Part shown: one piece after another, positions 27,259-34,774 of the stretch
How the letters are laid out: each line of letters starts with the position of its first letter
Position numbering within the stretch: the stretch's first letter is position 1
Source of the DNA: Solimicrobium sp043758755
GTDB taxonomy: Bacteria > Pseudomonadota > Gammaproteobacteria > Burkholderiales > Burkholderiaceae_D
Assembly (NCBI GenBank): GCA_043758755.1
Contig: JAYVMW010000047.1
Coordinates: 19,692 to 83,691, forward strand
DNA length: 64,000 nt
Reading direction: 5' to 3'
Notes under the pieces: generated by a model
What the model saw: the letters and a program-made list of their open reading frames with translations, nothing else
The model's database searches: none
What the model was told of the DNA's origin: nothing
Program-made: the position numbers and the translations under genes

Positions 27259-27307
27259 AAAAGCAGCACGTCGGTCTGAATTCAAACCGGCGTGCTGCTT
27301 TTTTTGT
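27259..27307 (-). terminator. Rho-independent terminator after the universal stress protein gene
   Basis: AAAAGCAGCACG (27259-27270) pairs with CGTGCTGCTTTT (27291-27302), with an inner CGGT/ACCG pairing. On the minus strand it ends in TTTT, so it can stop the receiver-fnr-usp transcript before the histidine kinase gene. On the plus strand it is followed by a longer T-run. Confidence 0.85.
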
Positions 27308-27321
27308 TTCTTAAATTGTCT

Positions 27322-28155
27322 TCAGTGCGACATCAGGATTGGGACTGTCATGCTTTCCAGAATAGCCCTGGTAGCACCACCCATGATCATTTCCCGGAAC
27401 CGTGAATGTCCATAGCCACCCATGACGATCAGATCGGAATTCAGATCTGAGGCTAGTGACAGTAACGCATTGCCAATATCGAGTTTGGTGCGATTGACCG
27501 AAACTTCCAGCTTCACACCGTGGCGGGCGAGGTAAGCAGCCAGATCTGCGCCGGGCTGCTCGCCGTGTTGGTCCATTTTCGGATTGATGATGGCGACCTG
27601 CACCATATCCGCAGCACGTAAAAATGGAATCGCATCAGTAATGGCACGGGTTGCAGCGCGGCTGCCATCCCAGGCCACCAGCGGCCGCTTACCGAGGTTG
27701 GCAAATTCACCTGCATACGGGATAACCAGAACCGGACGACCTGAATTCAGAACCATGTATTCAGGGAAGTCATCCATGACCGCCGGAGAAGTTTCTTCGG
27801 GATTGGTCTGGCCGACTACAACCATGTCGCAATAACGGGCGCGCATGCCGATGCCGCCGAACGCGTCATCCTGAGTTATATCTCCCTCAAAGGAGTGCAC
27901 TCCCAGCCGGTCTGCCTGTATTTTAAAGTCGGCGATGTTCTGCGTGGCGCGTTCGCGCAGGTATTCCAGATGGGACAACAGGCTCGGGTCAACGCCATTG
28001 ATGTTGCCATCCTGGTAAATGAAACGTGACACACCGGTGTCGGCAATGCCGAGCAGGTGTGCTTCCAGCCTGACAGCCAGTTCGGCTGCCAGTTTGATAC
28101 GGGTCGGTGTGCGACTCGTATCGTCGACGTGCACTAAAATTGTTTTGAAAGCCAT
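27322..28155 (-). CDS. Universal stress protein with tandem UspA domains
   Basis: This 277-aa cytoplasmic protein has two UspA-type folds. The first (MAFKTILVHVDDTSRTPTRI) keeps the strand order but has a weak nucleotide motif. The second ends with the ATP-binding pattern VMGGYGHSRFREMIMGGATRAIL, fitting G-x2-G-x9-G[ST]. The start at 28155 is supported by GAGGAG upstream; the longer in-frame start overlaps the fnr-type gene. It is 35 bases downstream of the Crp/Fnr regulator. In anaerobes and facultative bacteria such proteins are often in FNR-type regulons, which fits the context. Confidence 0.9.
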   Translation of the reverse strand: MAFKTILVHVDDTSRTPTRIKLAAELAVRLEAHLLGIADTGVSRFIYQDGNINGVDPSLLSHLEYLRERATQNIADFKIQADRLGVHSFEGDITQDDAFGGIGMRARYCDMVVVGQTNPEETSPAVMDDFPEYMVLNSGRPVLVIPYAGEFANLGKRPLVAWDGSRAATRAITDAIPFLRAADMVQVAIINPKMDQHGEQPGADLAAYLARHGVKLEVSVNRTKLDIGNALLSLASDLNSDLIVMGGYGHSRFREMIMGGATRAILESMTVPILMSH

Positions 28156-28190
28156 GATGTACTCCTCACTTGTTGCTTCAACCAGGTGAA

Positions 28191-29057
28191 TTAACTCAGA
28201 GATGGAGCGAGTGTGGACATTTTTCCCCAGGTGGAAATTTGCGCTCCCTGAAAACACTCAGTCAGCTTGGATTTCAATTTGTTTGAAGGCAGCTTGCGCA
28301 GGGCCTGCAGTGTGACGGCATCATTGATCGTAATGTGACGCTGACAGACTGAAATAAGGCCCAGTTCATTTAATGCTGACAAGGTACGGCTGACTGTTTC
28401 GAGTGTCAGTCCCAGATAGCTGCCTATGTCATTTCTGGTCATGCGCAAATTGAATGTGGATTTGGAATAACCCAGTGCAAAAAACCGTTCGGACAGAGTC
28501 AGCAAAAATTTGGCAACCCGCGCTTCGGCGCTTGATGTGCCATGCATGGAAAGTCGTTGCTGCTGGCGTGCCAGCTCTCTGCTCATCAACACAAAAATAG
28601 CCTGTTCGAGTTGTTCGTAATTGCGGCTTAAGCCAACCAGAGTTTTGAATGGCAGCAAAATGATGTCGCAATCTGACAGGGCAATTGCTTCAGAAGTGTA
28701 TTGGGTGGTATGGATGCTGTCCATGCCCAGTACATCACCTTTCATCGGGAAGTTCAGAACCTGTTCATTGCCGCCTTCGTCAAACAGCACGGTTTTGATA
28801 AATCCGGAATTGACCAGATACAGAGAGTCAAAATTTTGACCCAGAGCGTGGATGCGCTGACCGGCTTTGAAGTGCAGATGTTGAAACAGTGATTTGTCAC
28901 GCAGCATGGCTTCCGGTGCCGACGTATGCAAAAACTCGCCGACTTCGGTCAGCGTGGACCATAATTTATTCTGGCTGTTCCAGCTGGCACTCGCTGGCAT
29001 ATCGGAGCTGTGATGGATTGTGGTTTCTGCATGGTTCATGACGGATTCTTGTAACAT
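28191..29057 (-). CDS. Crp/Fnr-family transcription regulator lacking the N-terminal iron-sulfur cysteines
   Basis: This 288-aa regulator has a cyclic-nucleotide-binding-like beta-roll (about residues 60-170), a dimerisation helix and a C-terminal winged helix. The recognition helix LGLTLETVSRTLSAL has the E--SR pattern of FNR, Anr and Dnr, which read TTGAT-N4-ATCAA. It lacks the Cys cluster that binds the oxygen-sensing [4Fe-4S] in FNR: the only Cys residues are scattered in the sensor and C-terminal parts. It is more like the Dnr/FixK class. The start ATG at 29057 has GAGAAG upstream. Candidate targets in this window are the boxes at 30351-30364 and 41170-41183. Confidence 0.9.
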   Translation of the reverse strand: MLQESVMNHAETTIHHSSDMPASASWNSQNKLWSTLTEVGEFLHTSAPEAMLRDKSLFQHLHFKAGQRIHALGQNFDSLYLVNSGFIKTVLFDEGGNEQVLNFPMKGDVLGMDSIHTTQYTSEAIALSDCDIILLPFKTLVGLSRNYEQLEQAIFVLMSRELARQQQRLSMHGTSSAEARVAKFLLTLSERFFALGYSKSTFNLRMTRNDIGSYLGLTLETVSRTLSALNELGLISVCQRHITINDAVTLQALRKLPSNKLKSKLTECFQGAQISTWGKMSTLAPSLS

Positions 29058-29064
29058 GAGCTTC

Positions 29065-29460
29065 TCACTTTCTGGTAGTGGATTCAAAAAAATTGTGCTG
29101 CCAATCCTGCAAAAGCTGTACGAGTAATTCACAATCAGTCGATTTATCCAAAAAACTGTCTGCGCCGGCCCGTTGTGCCAACAGCCGAGATTCCTCGGTT
29201 GCGTGATTACTGAAAACAACGATTTTGATTTCCGGTCTCTGTAATTTAATTTTTTTTAATAATTCCAGACTATTTCCGTCTGGCAACTGCGAATCAAGAA
29301 CAACGGCCTGTACATCTGAATCCGGTTGCTGCAACAACATCTGCTCGGCACTTCTGATGCTGCTGGCGATACCTGACACTTTGGTCAGTGGTATCTGCTC
29401 AATCATACGTTTGAGACGGTCGTGAATTGGTATGGAATCTTCAACTATGCAAACGTTCAT
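29065..29460 (-). CDS. Stand-alone response-regulator receiver domain
   Basis: This 131-aa protein is a single CheY-like receiver. The acidic pair is Glu7/Asp8, the phosphoacceptor is Asp56 (VVLDSQLPDG), the switch Ser84 is in VVFSNHA, and Lys106 is in FLDKS. No output domain follows. It begins the likely operon receiver-fnr-usp, with 7 bases to the regulator. Its kinase partner may be the histidine kinase at 25331-27220; this is inference from proximity. Confidence 0.9.
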   Translation of the reverse strand: MNVCIVEDSIPIHDRLKRMIEQIPLTKVSGIASSIRSAEQMLLQQPDSDVQAVVLDSQLPDGNSLELLKKIKLQRPEIKIVVFSNHATEESRLLAQRAGADSFLDKSTDCELLVQLLQDWQHNFFESTTRK

Positions 29461-29562
29461 AAATTATTGTTGTGGTTGCGGCATGGACTGAAGTATTACC
29501 GAACAGAATTGCAAAAGAAATCAGCGTTGGCTGAATCGATGTGTGGGAAATGGGAGGAGGTA

Positions 29563-29578
29563 GTAGGAATATTCCTAC
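29563..29578. promoter_or_regulatory. Perfect 16-bp palindrome upstream of the receiver-fnr-usp genes
   Basis: GTAGGAATATTCCTAC is identical to its reverse complement. It lies 103 bases upstream of the receiver start codon, in the gap shared with the 3' end of ompW. It can be read as two ATTCCTA half-sites head to head, which resembles the heptad sites of NarL/FixJ-type regulators such as BvgA. It is a candidate operator; the protein that would bind it is unknown. Confidence 0.5.
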
Positions 29579-29594
29579 GCAGTTGAGAAAAGAG

Positions 29595-29622
29595 TTGCAT
29601 CAGTTATAATGCAACTTTTTTG
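29595..29622 (+). terminator. Hairpin with T-run between the regulator operon and ompW
   Basis: GTTGCAT (29595-29601) pairs with ATGCAAC (29610-29616) and TTTTTT follows on the plus strand. On the minus strand, the ompW reading direction, the hairpin is followed only by a mixed T/C stretch. With the hairpin at 29631-29655 it probably ends the ompW transcript. Confidence 0.5.
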
Positions 29623-29630
29623 AAATACTG

Positions 29631-29655
29631 CTGACTGTGAAGGGCACAGTCAGCG
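29631..29655 (-). terminator. Ten-base-pair hairpin just after ompW
   Basis: GCTGACTGTG pairs perfectly with CACAGTCAGC around a 5-base loop, starting 14 bases past the ompW stop. No immediate T-run follows on the minus strand. It is a likely transcript-stabilising or Rho-independent end acting with the hairpin at 29595-29622. Confidence 0.6.
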
Positions 29656-29668
29656 TTACAGCTGACGA

Positions 29669-30292
29669 TCAGAAGCGATAACCGACACCGGCACCGACGA
29701 GCCATGGGTTGATCTGAATGTGGGTCAGACTTTGTCCTGCGCCATACACCTCGTTGCGCATTTCAACATATTTGACGTCCAGATTCAGTGACCAGTTTTT
29801 GCTCAGTTTGAAGTCAACACCACCCTGTACTGCATAGCCCCAGCTGCTGCTGTTCAGACTCAGTGGAATGCCGGCAGCTGACAGTTCAGTTTTGGAGAAG
29901 TTAGTGTAGTTGACACCAACACCCAGATACGGATTGATATCAGCAGTTGGCAAGAAATGGTACTGCGCTGTCAGGGTTGGTGGCAGTACTTTGACTGAAC
30001 CAATGCCGCCCACACCGGCGATCGATACATCCATTTTCTGAGGATAAGTCAGAACCAGTTCGGCAGACCAGTTCGGTGTAAAGAAATAGGAAATGTCGAG
30101 TTCAGGAATGACCTTTTTATCGACTTTGACCGCATCAGATGGAATCGACAGTGCGGTGATTGGATCTGAATTATCTGCAGGAATAACGTCAATTGCACGG
30201 GCACGAACCAGCCATGGGCTCTCCTGTGCCATTACATTAGTCGTTGCGAAACCGGTAGATGCCAATACAAGCGCAATAGCTATTTTTTTCAT
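29669..30292 (-). CDS. ompW: OmpW-family outer-membrane porin
   Basis: OmpW forms an eight-stranded outer-membrane barrel with a hydrophobic channel. The 207-aa precursor has a signal peptide ending ATTNVMA and then QESPWLVRARAIDVIP, the OmpW N-terminus. DISYFFTPNWSAELVLTYPQ is the conserved strand pair, and the protein ends in GAGVGYRF with a terminal Phe for barrel insertion. In enterics ompW is FNR-controlled, and here an FNR-type box stands at the expected place for a class II promoter. Confidence 0.95.
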   Translation of the reverse strand: MKKIAIALVLASTGFATTNVMAQESPWLVRARAIDVIPADNSDPITALSIPSDAVKVDKKVIPELDISYFFTPNWSAELVLTYPQKMDVSIAGVGGIGSVKVLPPTLTAQYHFLPTADINPYLGVGVNYTNFSKTELSAAGIPLSLNSSSWGYAVQGGVDFKLSKNWSLNLDVKYVEMRNEVYGAGQSLTHIQINPWLVGAGVGYRF

Positions 30293-30322
30293 GATTTTTA
30301 CTCTCTCTATTAAACAGACTTC

Positions 30323-30364
30323 ATGGTATCTTCAATTGGCTGTTGGATAATTGACACAGATCAA
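30323..30364 (-). promoter_or_regulatory. FNR-type box and -10 element of the ompW promoter
   Basis: The box TTGAC-ACAG-ATCAA (30351-30364) fits the FNR/Anr consensus TTGAY-N4-RTCAA. A minus-strand -10 candidate TACCAT lies at 30328-30323. If transcription starts near 30316, the box is centred at -41.5, the standard class II activator position. No comparable -10 is found at the matching distance on the plus strand towards the glutathione transferase gene. The Crp/Fnr gene at 28191-29057 is the obvious candidate regulator. Confidence 0.7.
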
Positions 30365-30432
30365 AAACGGTCTCGCGCAAATTGAACTTGTCGTTTTATT
30401 TAACCAATTTATTTGATATTGAAAGGTCGGTA

Positions 30433-31107
30433 ATGATCACTGTCCATCACCTGAATAATTCCCGTTCGCAGCGCGTGCTGTGGCTGCTGGAAGAGCTGGA
30501 AATCGAATACGAAATTGTTCACTATCAGCGCGATCTGAAAACCATGCTGGCCCCACCCGAGTTGAAAGCGGTTCATGCGCTTGGCAAATCTCCGGTTATC
30601 ACTGATGGTGATATCACTGTCGCAGAAACCGGCGCCATTATTGAATATCTGCTCGACACCTTTGGCAATAATCGTATGCGTCCGGCGCGACCGAGCAAAG
30701 CGGCACGCCAGTTTACTTACTGGCTGCATTATGCTGAAGGTTCGATCATGCCGCTGATGGTAATGACGCTGATTTTCAGACGGATCGAAACTGCGCCCAT
30801 GCCTTTTTTTGTCAAGCCGGTGGCCAAAGGAATCGTGGCCAAGGTGAAGCAGGGTTATCTGGACCCGAATATAAAAAATCATCTGGATTTCATGGAGTGC
30901 GAGCTCGCCAATTCCGGTTGGTTTGCCGGCGATCAGTTCAGCGCTGCAGATATTCAGATGAGTTTTGCGGTAGAAGCCGCGCAGGCGCGTGGTGCTTTAA
31001 AAGATCGGGTGAATCTGGTGAATTTTCTGGAACGCATTCATGCCAGACCGGCGTATCAGCGCGCCCTTGCGAAAGGCGGACCGTTTGATTTGTTGGGGAA
31101 GAACTGA
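30433..31107 (+). CDS. Glutathione S-transferase family protein
   Basis: This 224-aa cytoplasmic protein has an N-terminal thioredoxin-like GST domain (MITVHHLNNSRSQRVLWLLEEL, with the GKSPVI cis-Pro turn and the AETGAIIEYL glutathione-binding segment) and an all-helical C-terminal domain with GWFAGDQFSAADIQM. The ATG at 30433 gives the conserved N-terminus; the upstream in-frame start adds a non-conserved tail. Its last base overlaps the ABC ATPase start. The substrate is unknown. Confidence 0.92.
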   Translation: MITVHHLNNSRSQRVLWLLEELEIEYEIVHYQRDLKTMLAPPELKAVHALGKSPVITDGDITVAETGAIIEYLLDTFGNNRMRPARPSKAARQFTYWLHYAEGSIMPLMVMTLIFRRIETAPMPFFVKPVAKGIVAKVKQGYLDPNIKNHLDFMECELANSGWFAGDQFSAADIQMSFAVEAAQARGALKDRVNLVNFLERIHARPAYQRALAKGGPFDLLGKN

Positions 31108-32027
31108 TGACATCAATGGCGATAGAAGTTAACCAGCTGGTTAAAAGTTTTGGTGCTGTGCAAGCAGTACGCGGTTTGAATCTGCAGGTCCAGCGCGGCG
31201 AAGTGTTTGGATTGCTGGGCCCCAACGGTGCCGGTAAAACCACCAGTCTGGAAATGCTGGAAGGACTGGTACAACCTGACTCCGGTTCCATACACATTCT
31301 TGGCTTGGACTGGCGTGTGCATGGCCAGGAAATCCGTCAGCGGATCGGCGTGCAATTTCAGAGCACGCAGCTCGATGAAAAAATCAAGGTGCGCGAAGTA
31401 TTGGACATGGTCAGCAAATATTATGCAAAAACCCGTCCAGTACCTGAATTGCTGAAGATGCTGCAACTGGAAGAAAAAGCCGACGCCTATCAAAGTAAAT
31501 TAAGTGGCGGTCAGCGCCAGAGGCTGGCCCTTGGGTTGGCACTGGTGAATGATCCGGAACTGGTATTTCTGGACGAGCCGACCACCGGACTGGACCCGCA
31601 GGCACGTCAGAGGTTTTGGGATCTGGTGCGCCTGCTCAAGAGTGAAGGCCGTACCGTACTCATCACCACCCACTATATGGATGAAGCCGAAGCGCTGTGT
31701 GACCGGATCGGCATTATGGATCATGGACAGATTCTGCAACTGGGCACACCACGGGAACTTATCGCCGGTCTGAATCAACCCAGTTACGCCGAACTGGAAT
31801 TTGCCGGCATGGCGCCGGACGCCGCATCATTTTCTCAGCAGGCCGGCCTGCCGGTCGATGTGAAAAATCAGTACTGGGTGATCGCACTGCATGATCCAAA
31901 ACGCGACCTGCAGCAGATTCTGGCGTGCGTTGAAGCGCTGAACCTGCCCATGCAACAACTGCACGTGCGCCGCGCCAGTCTGGAAGATGTATTTTTACAG
32001 CGTACCGGGCGCAGCCTGCGCGAGTAA
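31107..32027 (+). CDS. ABC exporter ATP-binding protein
   Basis: This 306-aa ATPase of the DrrA/CcmA-like class partners with an ABC-2 permease. It has Walker A GPNGAGKTT, the signature LSGGQRQRL, Walker B LVFLDEPTTGLDP and the switch His in ITTHYMDEAE. A C-terminal extension of about 80 residues ends RRASLEDVFLQRTGRSL, typical of drug or lipid exporters. The ATG at 31107 overlaps the GST stop by one base; the ATG at 31116 is an alternative. The cargo is unknown. Confidence 0.93.
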   Translation: MTSMAIEVNQLVKSFGAVQAVRGLNLQVQRGEVFGLLGPNGAGKTTSLEMLEGLVQPDSGSIHILGLDWRVHGQEIRQRIGVQFQSTQLDEKIKVREVLDMVSKYYAKTRPVPELLKMLQLEEKADAYQSKLSGGQRQRLALGLALVNDPELVFLDEPTTGLDPQARQRFWDLVRLLKSEGRTVLITTHYMDEAEALCDRIGIMDHGQILQLGTPRELIAGLNQPSYAELEFAGMAPDAASFSQQAGLPVDVKNQYWVIALHDPKRDLQQILACVEALNLPMQQLHVRRASLEDVFLQRTGRSLRE

Positions 32028-32039
32028 ACGGAGATTACT

Positions 32040-33110
32040 ATGAAGAATGCAAACATATTCTTAAGCCAGTTTGTGTTGGGTCTAAAGCTGTATTTAAGAA
32101 AGCCCGCCGCCATGTTCTGGATGACCGCCTTTCCGGTTTTAATGCTGCTCGGGCTGGGCACGGTATTCAGTGGGCAATCCGAGCCAGGCATCAAACTGGT
32201 CTGGTCTGCGCCACAAGAGGCTGCCGGTGCGGATTTTGCATTGCAGGCAGCGCTGACTGAACTGCATGTCAATGTTGAAGCACTCACGCCGAAACAGGCT
32301 GATTTGCGTTGGAAAAGCGGCAAATTGCCGGTGATGCTGGAAACCGTCGGTAATGGATATCATCTGCGCGTGAATTCGTATCTGGCAGGGCAGGGCATGC
32401 CGGTGGTCGCACTGGTGCAGCAGGGCTTTTTGATGGTGCAGGCACGCGCTTTAGGTTCTGGTGAACTGGCACGCATTCCGGTGCAAATGGAAAGCCCGGG
32501 CGGTCATCACGATGGGCCGTATGCCGCATTTTTGTTACCCGGTCTGCTCGGACTGAATCTGTTGATGATGGGGGTGTTTGCCGTGGGCATGGTTGATGTC
32601 GAGTTGCGGGTCAAAGGCATTTACAAGCGCCTGGCGACCACACCGCTGCCACGTCATATTTATCTTTCGGCGCAGATGCTGGTGCGTCTGGTTACCGTGC
32701 TGTTTTCTGCCACGGTCCTGCTGTCAGTCGGCGCACTGGTTTTCGATATACACAATCAGGGCAGTTATGTGGATTTGTTTGTTTTGATTTTTTTGGGAAC
32801 GGGCTGCTTTGCCAGTCTGGGCTATTTGCTGGCCAGTTTCGCCAGTACCGTTGAAGCCAGCAATGGTCTGGCCAATCTGGTATTTATGCCATTGATGATG
32901 CTGTCCGGCGTGTATTTTTCTCTTGATGCAGCGCCGGTCTGGCTGCAAAAAACGGCTGATCTGCTGCCACTGACGCCGATCCTGAAATCGTTGCGCTCGG
33001 TCTTCAATGATGGTGCCAGTCTTGCCAGTCAAAGTGCTTCGATCATGATCATTGCGGTGTGGACTGTTTTGCTGTTTGTCAGTGCTACCCGACGCTTCAA
33101 ATGGGTTTAA
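32040..33110 (+). CDS. ABC-2 type exporter permease
   Basis: This 356-aa membrane protein has an N-terminal helix (AAMFWMTAFPVLMLLGLGTVF), a long periplasmic domain of about 150 residues and a cluster of five helices in the last 190 residues, ending in RRFKWV. This is the ABC-2 architecture with an extended extracellular loop. It starts 12 bases after the ATPase gene and ends at a strong terminator. Together they form one exporter. Confidence 0.92.
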   Translation: MKNANIFLSQFVLGLKLYLRKPAAMFWMTAFPVLMLLGLGTVFSGQSEPGIKLVWSAPQEAAGADFALQAALTELHVNVEALTPKQADLRWKSGKLPVMLETVGNGYHLRVNSYLAGQGMPVVALVQQGFLMVQARALGSGELARIPVQMESPGGHHDGPYAAFLLPGLLGLNLLMMGVFAVGMVDVELRVKGIYKRLATTPLPRHIYLSAQMLVRLVTVLFSATVLLSVGALVFDIHNQGSYVDLFVLIFLGTGCFASLGYLLASFASTVEASNGLANLVFMPLMMLSGVYFSLDAAPVWLQKTADLLPLTPILKSLRSVFNDGASLASQSASIMIIAVWTVLLFVSATRRFKWV

Positions 33111-33116
33111 TCAAAT

Positions 33117-33148
33117 AAAAACAGGATCTGTGCAGATCCTGTTTTTTT
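33117..33148. terminator. Bidirectional Rho-independent terminator
   Basis: ACAGGATCT pairs with AGATCCTGT around GTGC, flanked by an A-run before and TTTTTTT after. It serves the ABC exporter operon on the plus strand, and the A-run allows it to end the convergent 330-aa gene on the minus strand. Confidence 0.92.
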
Positions 33149-33162
33149 AGTGCTCAGCGAAT

Positions 33163-34155
33163 TTACACACTGGCCGAAACACTTGCTGACGTGTTGCTGG
33201 CGGCACTCGCTGCCGTGCGTGGTAAACCAGGTTCGAACTCGTCTTCCAGTTCTTCAGCCAGTTCATGGCGTTTTATTGCCATTGCCGCATCCTTTTCCGC
33301 ATTGATATCATTTTCTTTCCTCTTGACCGCAACTGATGTTTCAGGTGGGCGGCTGACATCGTTGTGTTTTTTGGAGGCATGAACTACAGGCGCAGTTACG
33401 GCAGGAACATCATTTGTCTGTGGCTGTTTGGCTGCAATGGCTAACCATCCGGACATATCTACACCAGCGGCAAAGCCGGTAACTGGCGCCGGATTCGGAA
33501 TTGCAGCGGCTACGTCATTTTCTTTCGGAGTCGCAGCTTTGCTGACCACACGGGGAGTGTTGACCGGCGCCTGGCATCCTTCAATCTGTTCATCTGGCAC
33601 GGAATCTTGCGCCTGTGCTACCGGCTGAGTTACTGCTGGCGAGCCCGGTTCGATAACAGAGACTTTGCCTGTTTCGGATGCTTCAAGAGGTTTGACAAGG
33701 ATATCGTTTCGCGTCGTCGTCAATTCGCTTTTTTTGTAAATATCATCGATCAGACTTTGCACCTGAGATTCGTTCATGAAATTCTGTGAGCCGATATAAA
33801 TATCCAGTCTGTAATCTTCGGGGATTGTTTCAATCGCCTGATTGACTAATTTTTTTATAACGCCTTGAATGTAGTTGACATCGGTTGAAATGAAAACCAA
33901 AACTACTTCATTGACGTACGGGGGCAGAGGAGGGGCTTCAGCGTATACATTAAGATCAATCAGTCGCAGCGTTCCTGGATTTTCGCCACCCTGTTGGCTG
34001 AATTGTCTGATCTGTTCGGCAATTATCAGACGATCTGGACTGGTGCCCGCCCATTCGGTGAGTTCACTTTCGTAATTTTTCGGTGTTGCATCAGTGCGGG
34101 ATTCAACCTTAAAGGACAATGTTGTAATCGGTGGGTTGGCGCTTATTACACTCAT
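33163..34155 (-). CDS. Unrecognised 330-aa protein with repeated NDV/NDI tetrads
   Basis: No family is recognised. There is no signal peptide or transmembrane helix. Residues 1-150 look folded (LRLIDLNVYAEAPPLPPYVN, then VVLVFISTDVNYIQGVIKKL and YRLDIYIGSQNFMNESQV). Residues from about 155 on are Pro/Ala/Val-rich and probably disordered. Five N-D-V/I tetrads start at residues 150, 213, 248, 265 and 282, four of them in the disordered half. The protein ends in a Ser/Ala-rich tail after an acidic helix (ELAEELEDEFEPG). It stands alone between two terminated or divergent units. A secreted or scaffold role is possible but not supported by more than composition. Confidence 0.75.
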   Translation of the reverse strand: MSVISANPPITTLSFKVESRTDATPKNYESELTEWAGTSPDRLIIAEQIRQFSQQGGENPGTLRLIDLNVYAEAPPLPPYVNEVVLVFISTDVNYIQGVIKKLVNQAIETIPEDYRLDIYIGSQNFMNESQVQSLIDDIYKKSELTTTRNDILVKPLEASETGKVSVIEPGSPAVTQPVAQAQDSVPDEQIEGCQAPVNTPRVVSKAATPKENDVAAAIPNPAPVTGFAAGVDMSGWLAIAAKQPQTNDVPAVTAPVVHASKKHNDVSRPPETSVAVKRKENDINAEKDAAMAIKRHELAEELEDEFEPGLPRTAASAASNTSASVSASV

Positions 34156-34392
34156 AAAAAGTATTCCTAAATTTTATTCCTGGGAATTCTGTCGGTGCCG
34201 AATTCAAAGGAAAGTTCAATCAACACTGTCCAAACGACGATTCGACTGACAGCTTGTCTTGATAATTTCGTAAAAATTACCGGGTGCCATTCTTGCAAAT
34301 TTCGCTTGCTCGCGACAATAGGGAGATTCAGCAAGGCAGCCGCGGTCGGGATGTCAGGCCTGTGGAAGGAACTTATGCAGTTTGGGCAGGGT

Positions 34393-34755
34393 TTATCCTG
34401 ATTTTCCGGAAGATACTTTTGATTTGGTGGCGGCAGATTTGCGCAATGCTGCAGCCAGCCCGAGCCGGGCCCAGCGCATCATCTCGTTTGAATTGTCCAA
34501 TGCTTCCTCCGGTACCCGGTAATAGCGCATGGCAAATTCAGCACCGTCTTTCAGGTATGTAAACGGCGGACAGCCCGCGGCAGTGAACTCGGCCTCGTTC
34601 TGAGCATCGCCCTTGAAGTACAGCGTGTCATCGGCCACGATTGCGCAAAACAGTTCATTGATATAGATACCGGTGCCGCCGAACATGCGCTTGCAGCGCA
34701 CCGACCCGATCGGGGCCAGCAGTTCAGTAACATAGTCAATAAAGTCGGAAGCCAT
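34393..34755 (-). CDS. TfoX N-terminal domain protein
   Basis: This 120-aa protein matches the TfoX/Sxy N-terminal domain: DYVTELLAPIGSVRCKRMFGGTGIYINELFCAIV, then LYFKGD and the YYRVPEEALD segment. TfoX proteins in other bacteria promote competence gene expression, but single-domain homologues are common and mostly uncharacterised. The C-terminus is a basic, Lys/Ser-rich tail. It is 19 bases downstream of the CZB-domain gene on the same strand. Confidence 0.85.
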   Translation of the reverse strand: MASDFIDYVTELLAPIGSVRCKRMFGGTGIYINELFCAIVADDTLYFKGDAQNEAEFTAAGCPPFTYLKDGAEFAMRYYRVPEEALDNSNEMMRWARLGLAAALRKSAATKSKVSSGKSG

Positions 34756-34774
34756 GGCGGGGTTCTTTTCAGTG

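Noticed and set aside
34195..34401. 68-codon plus-strand frame in the gap before the TfoX-N gene
   Set aside because: It has no ribosome-binding site and no features, and it runs into the opposite coding sequence. The gap is better explained as the promoter region of the 330-aa gene.
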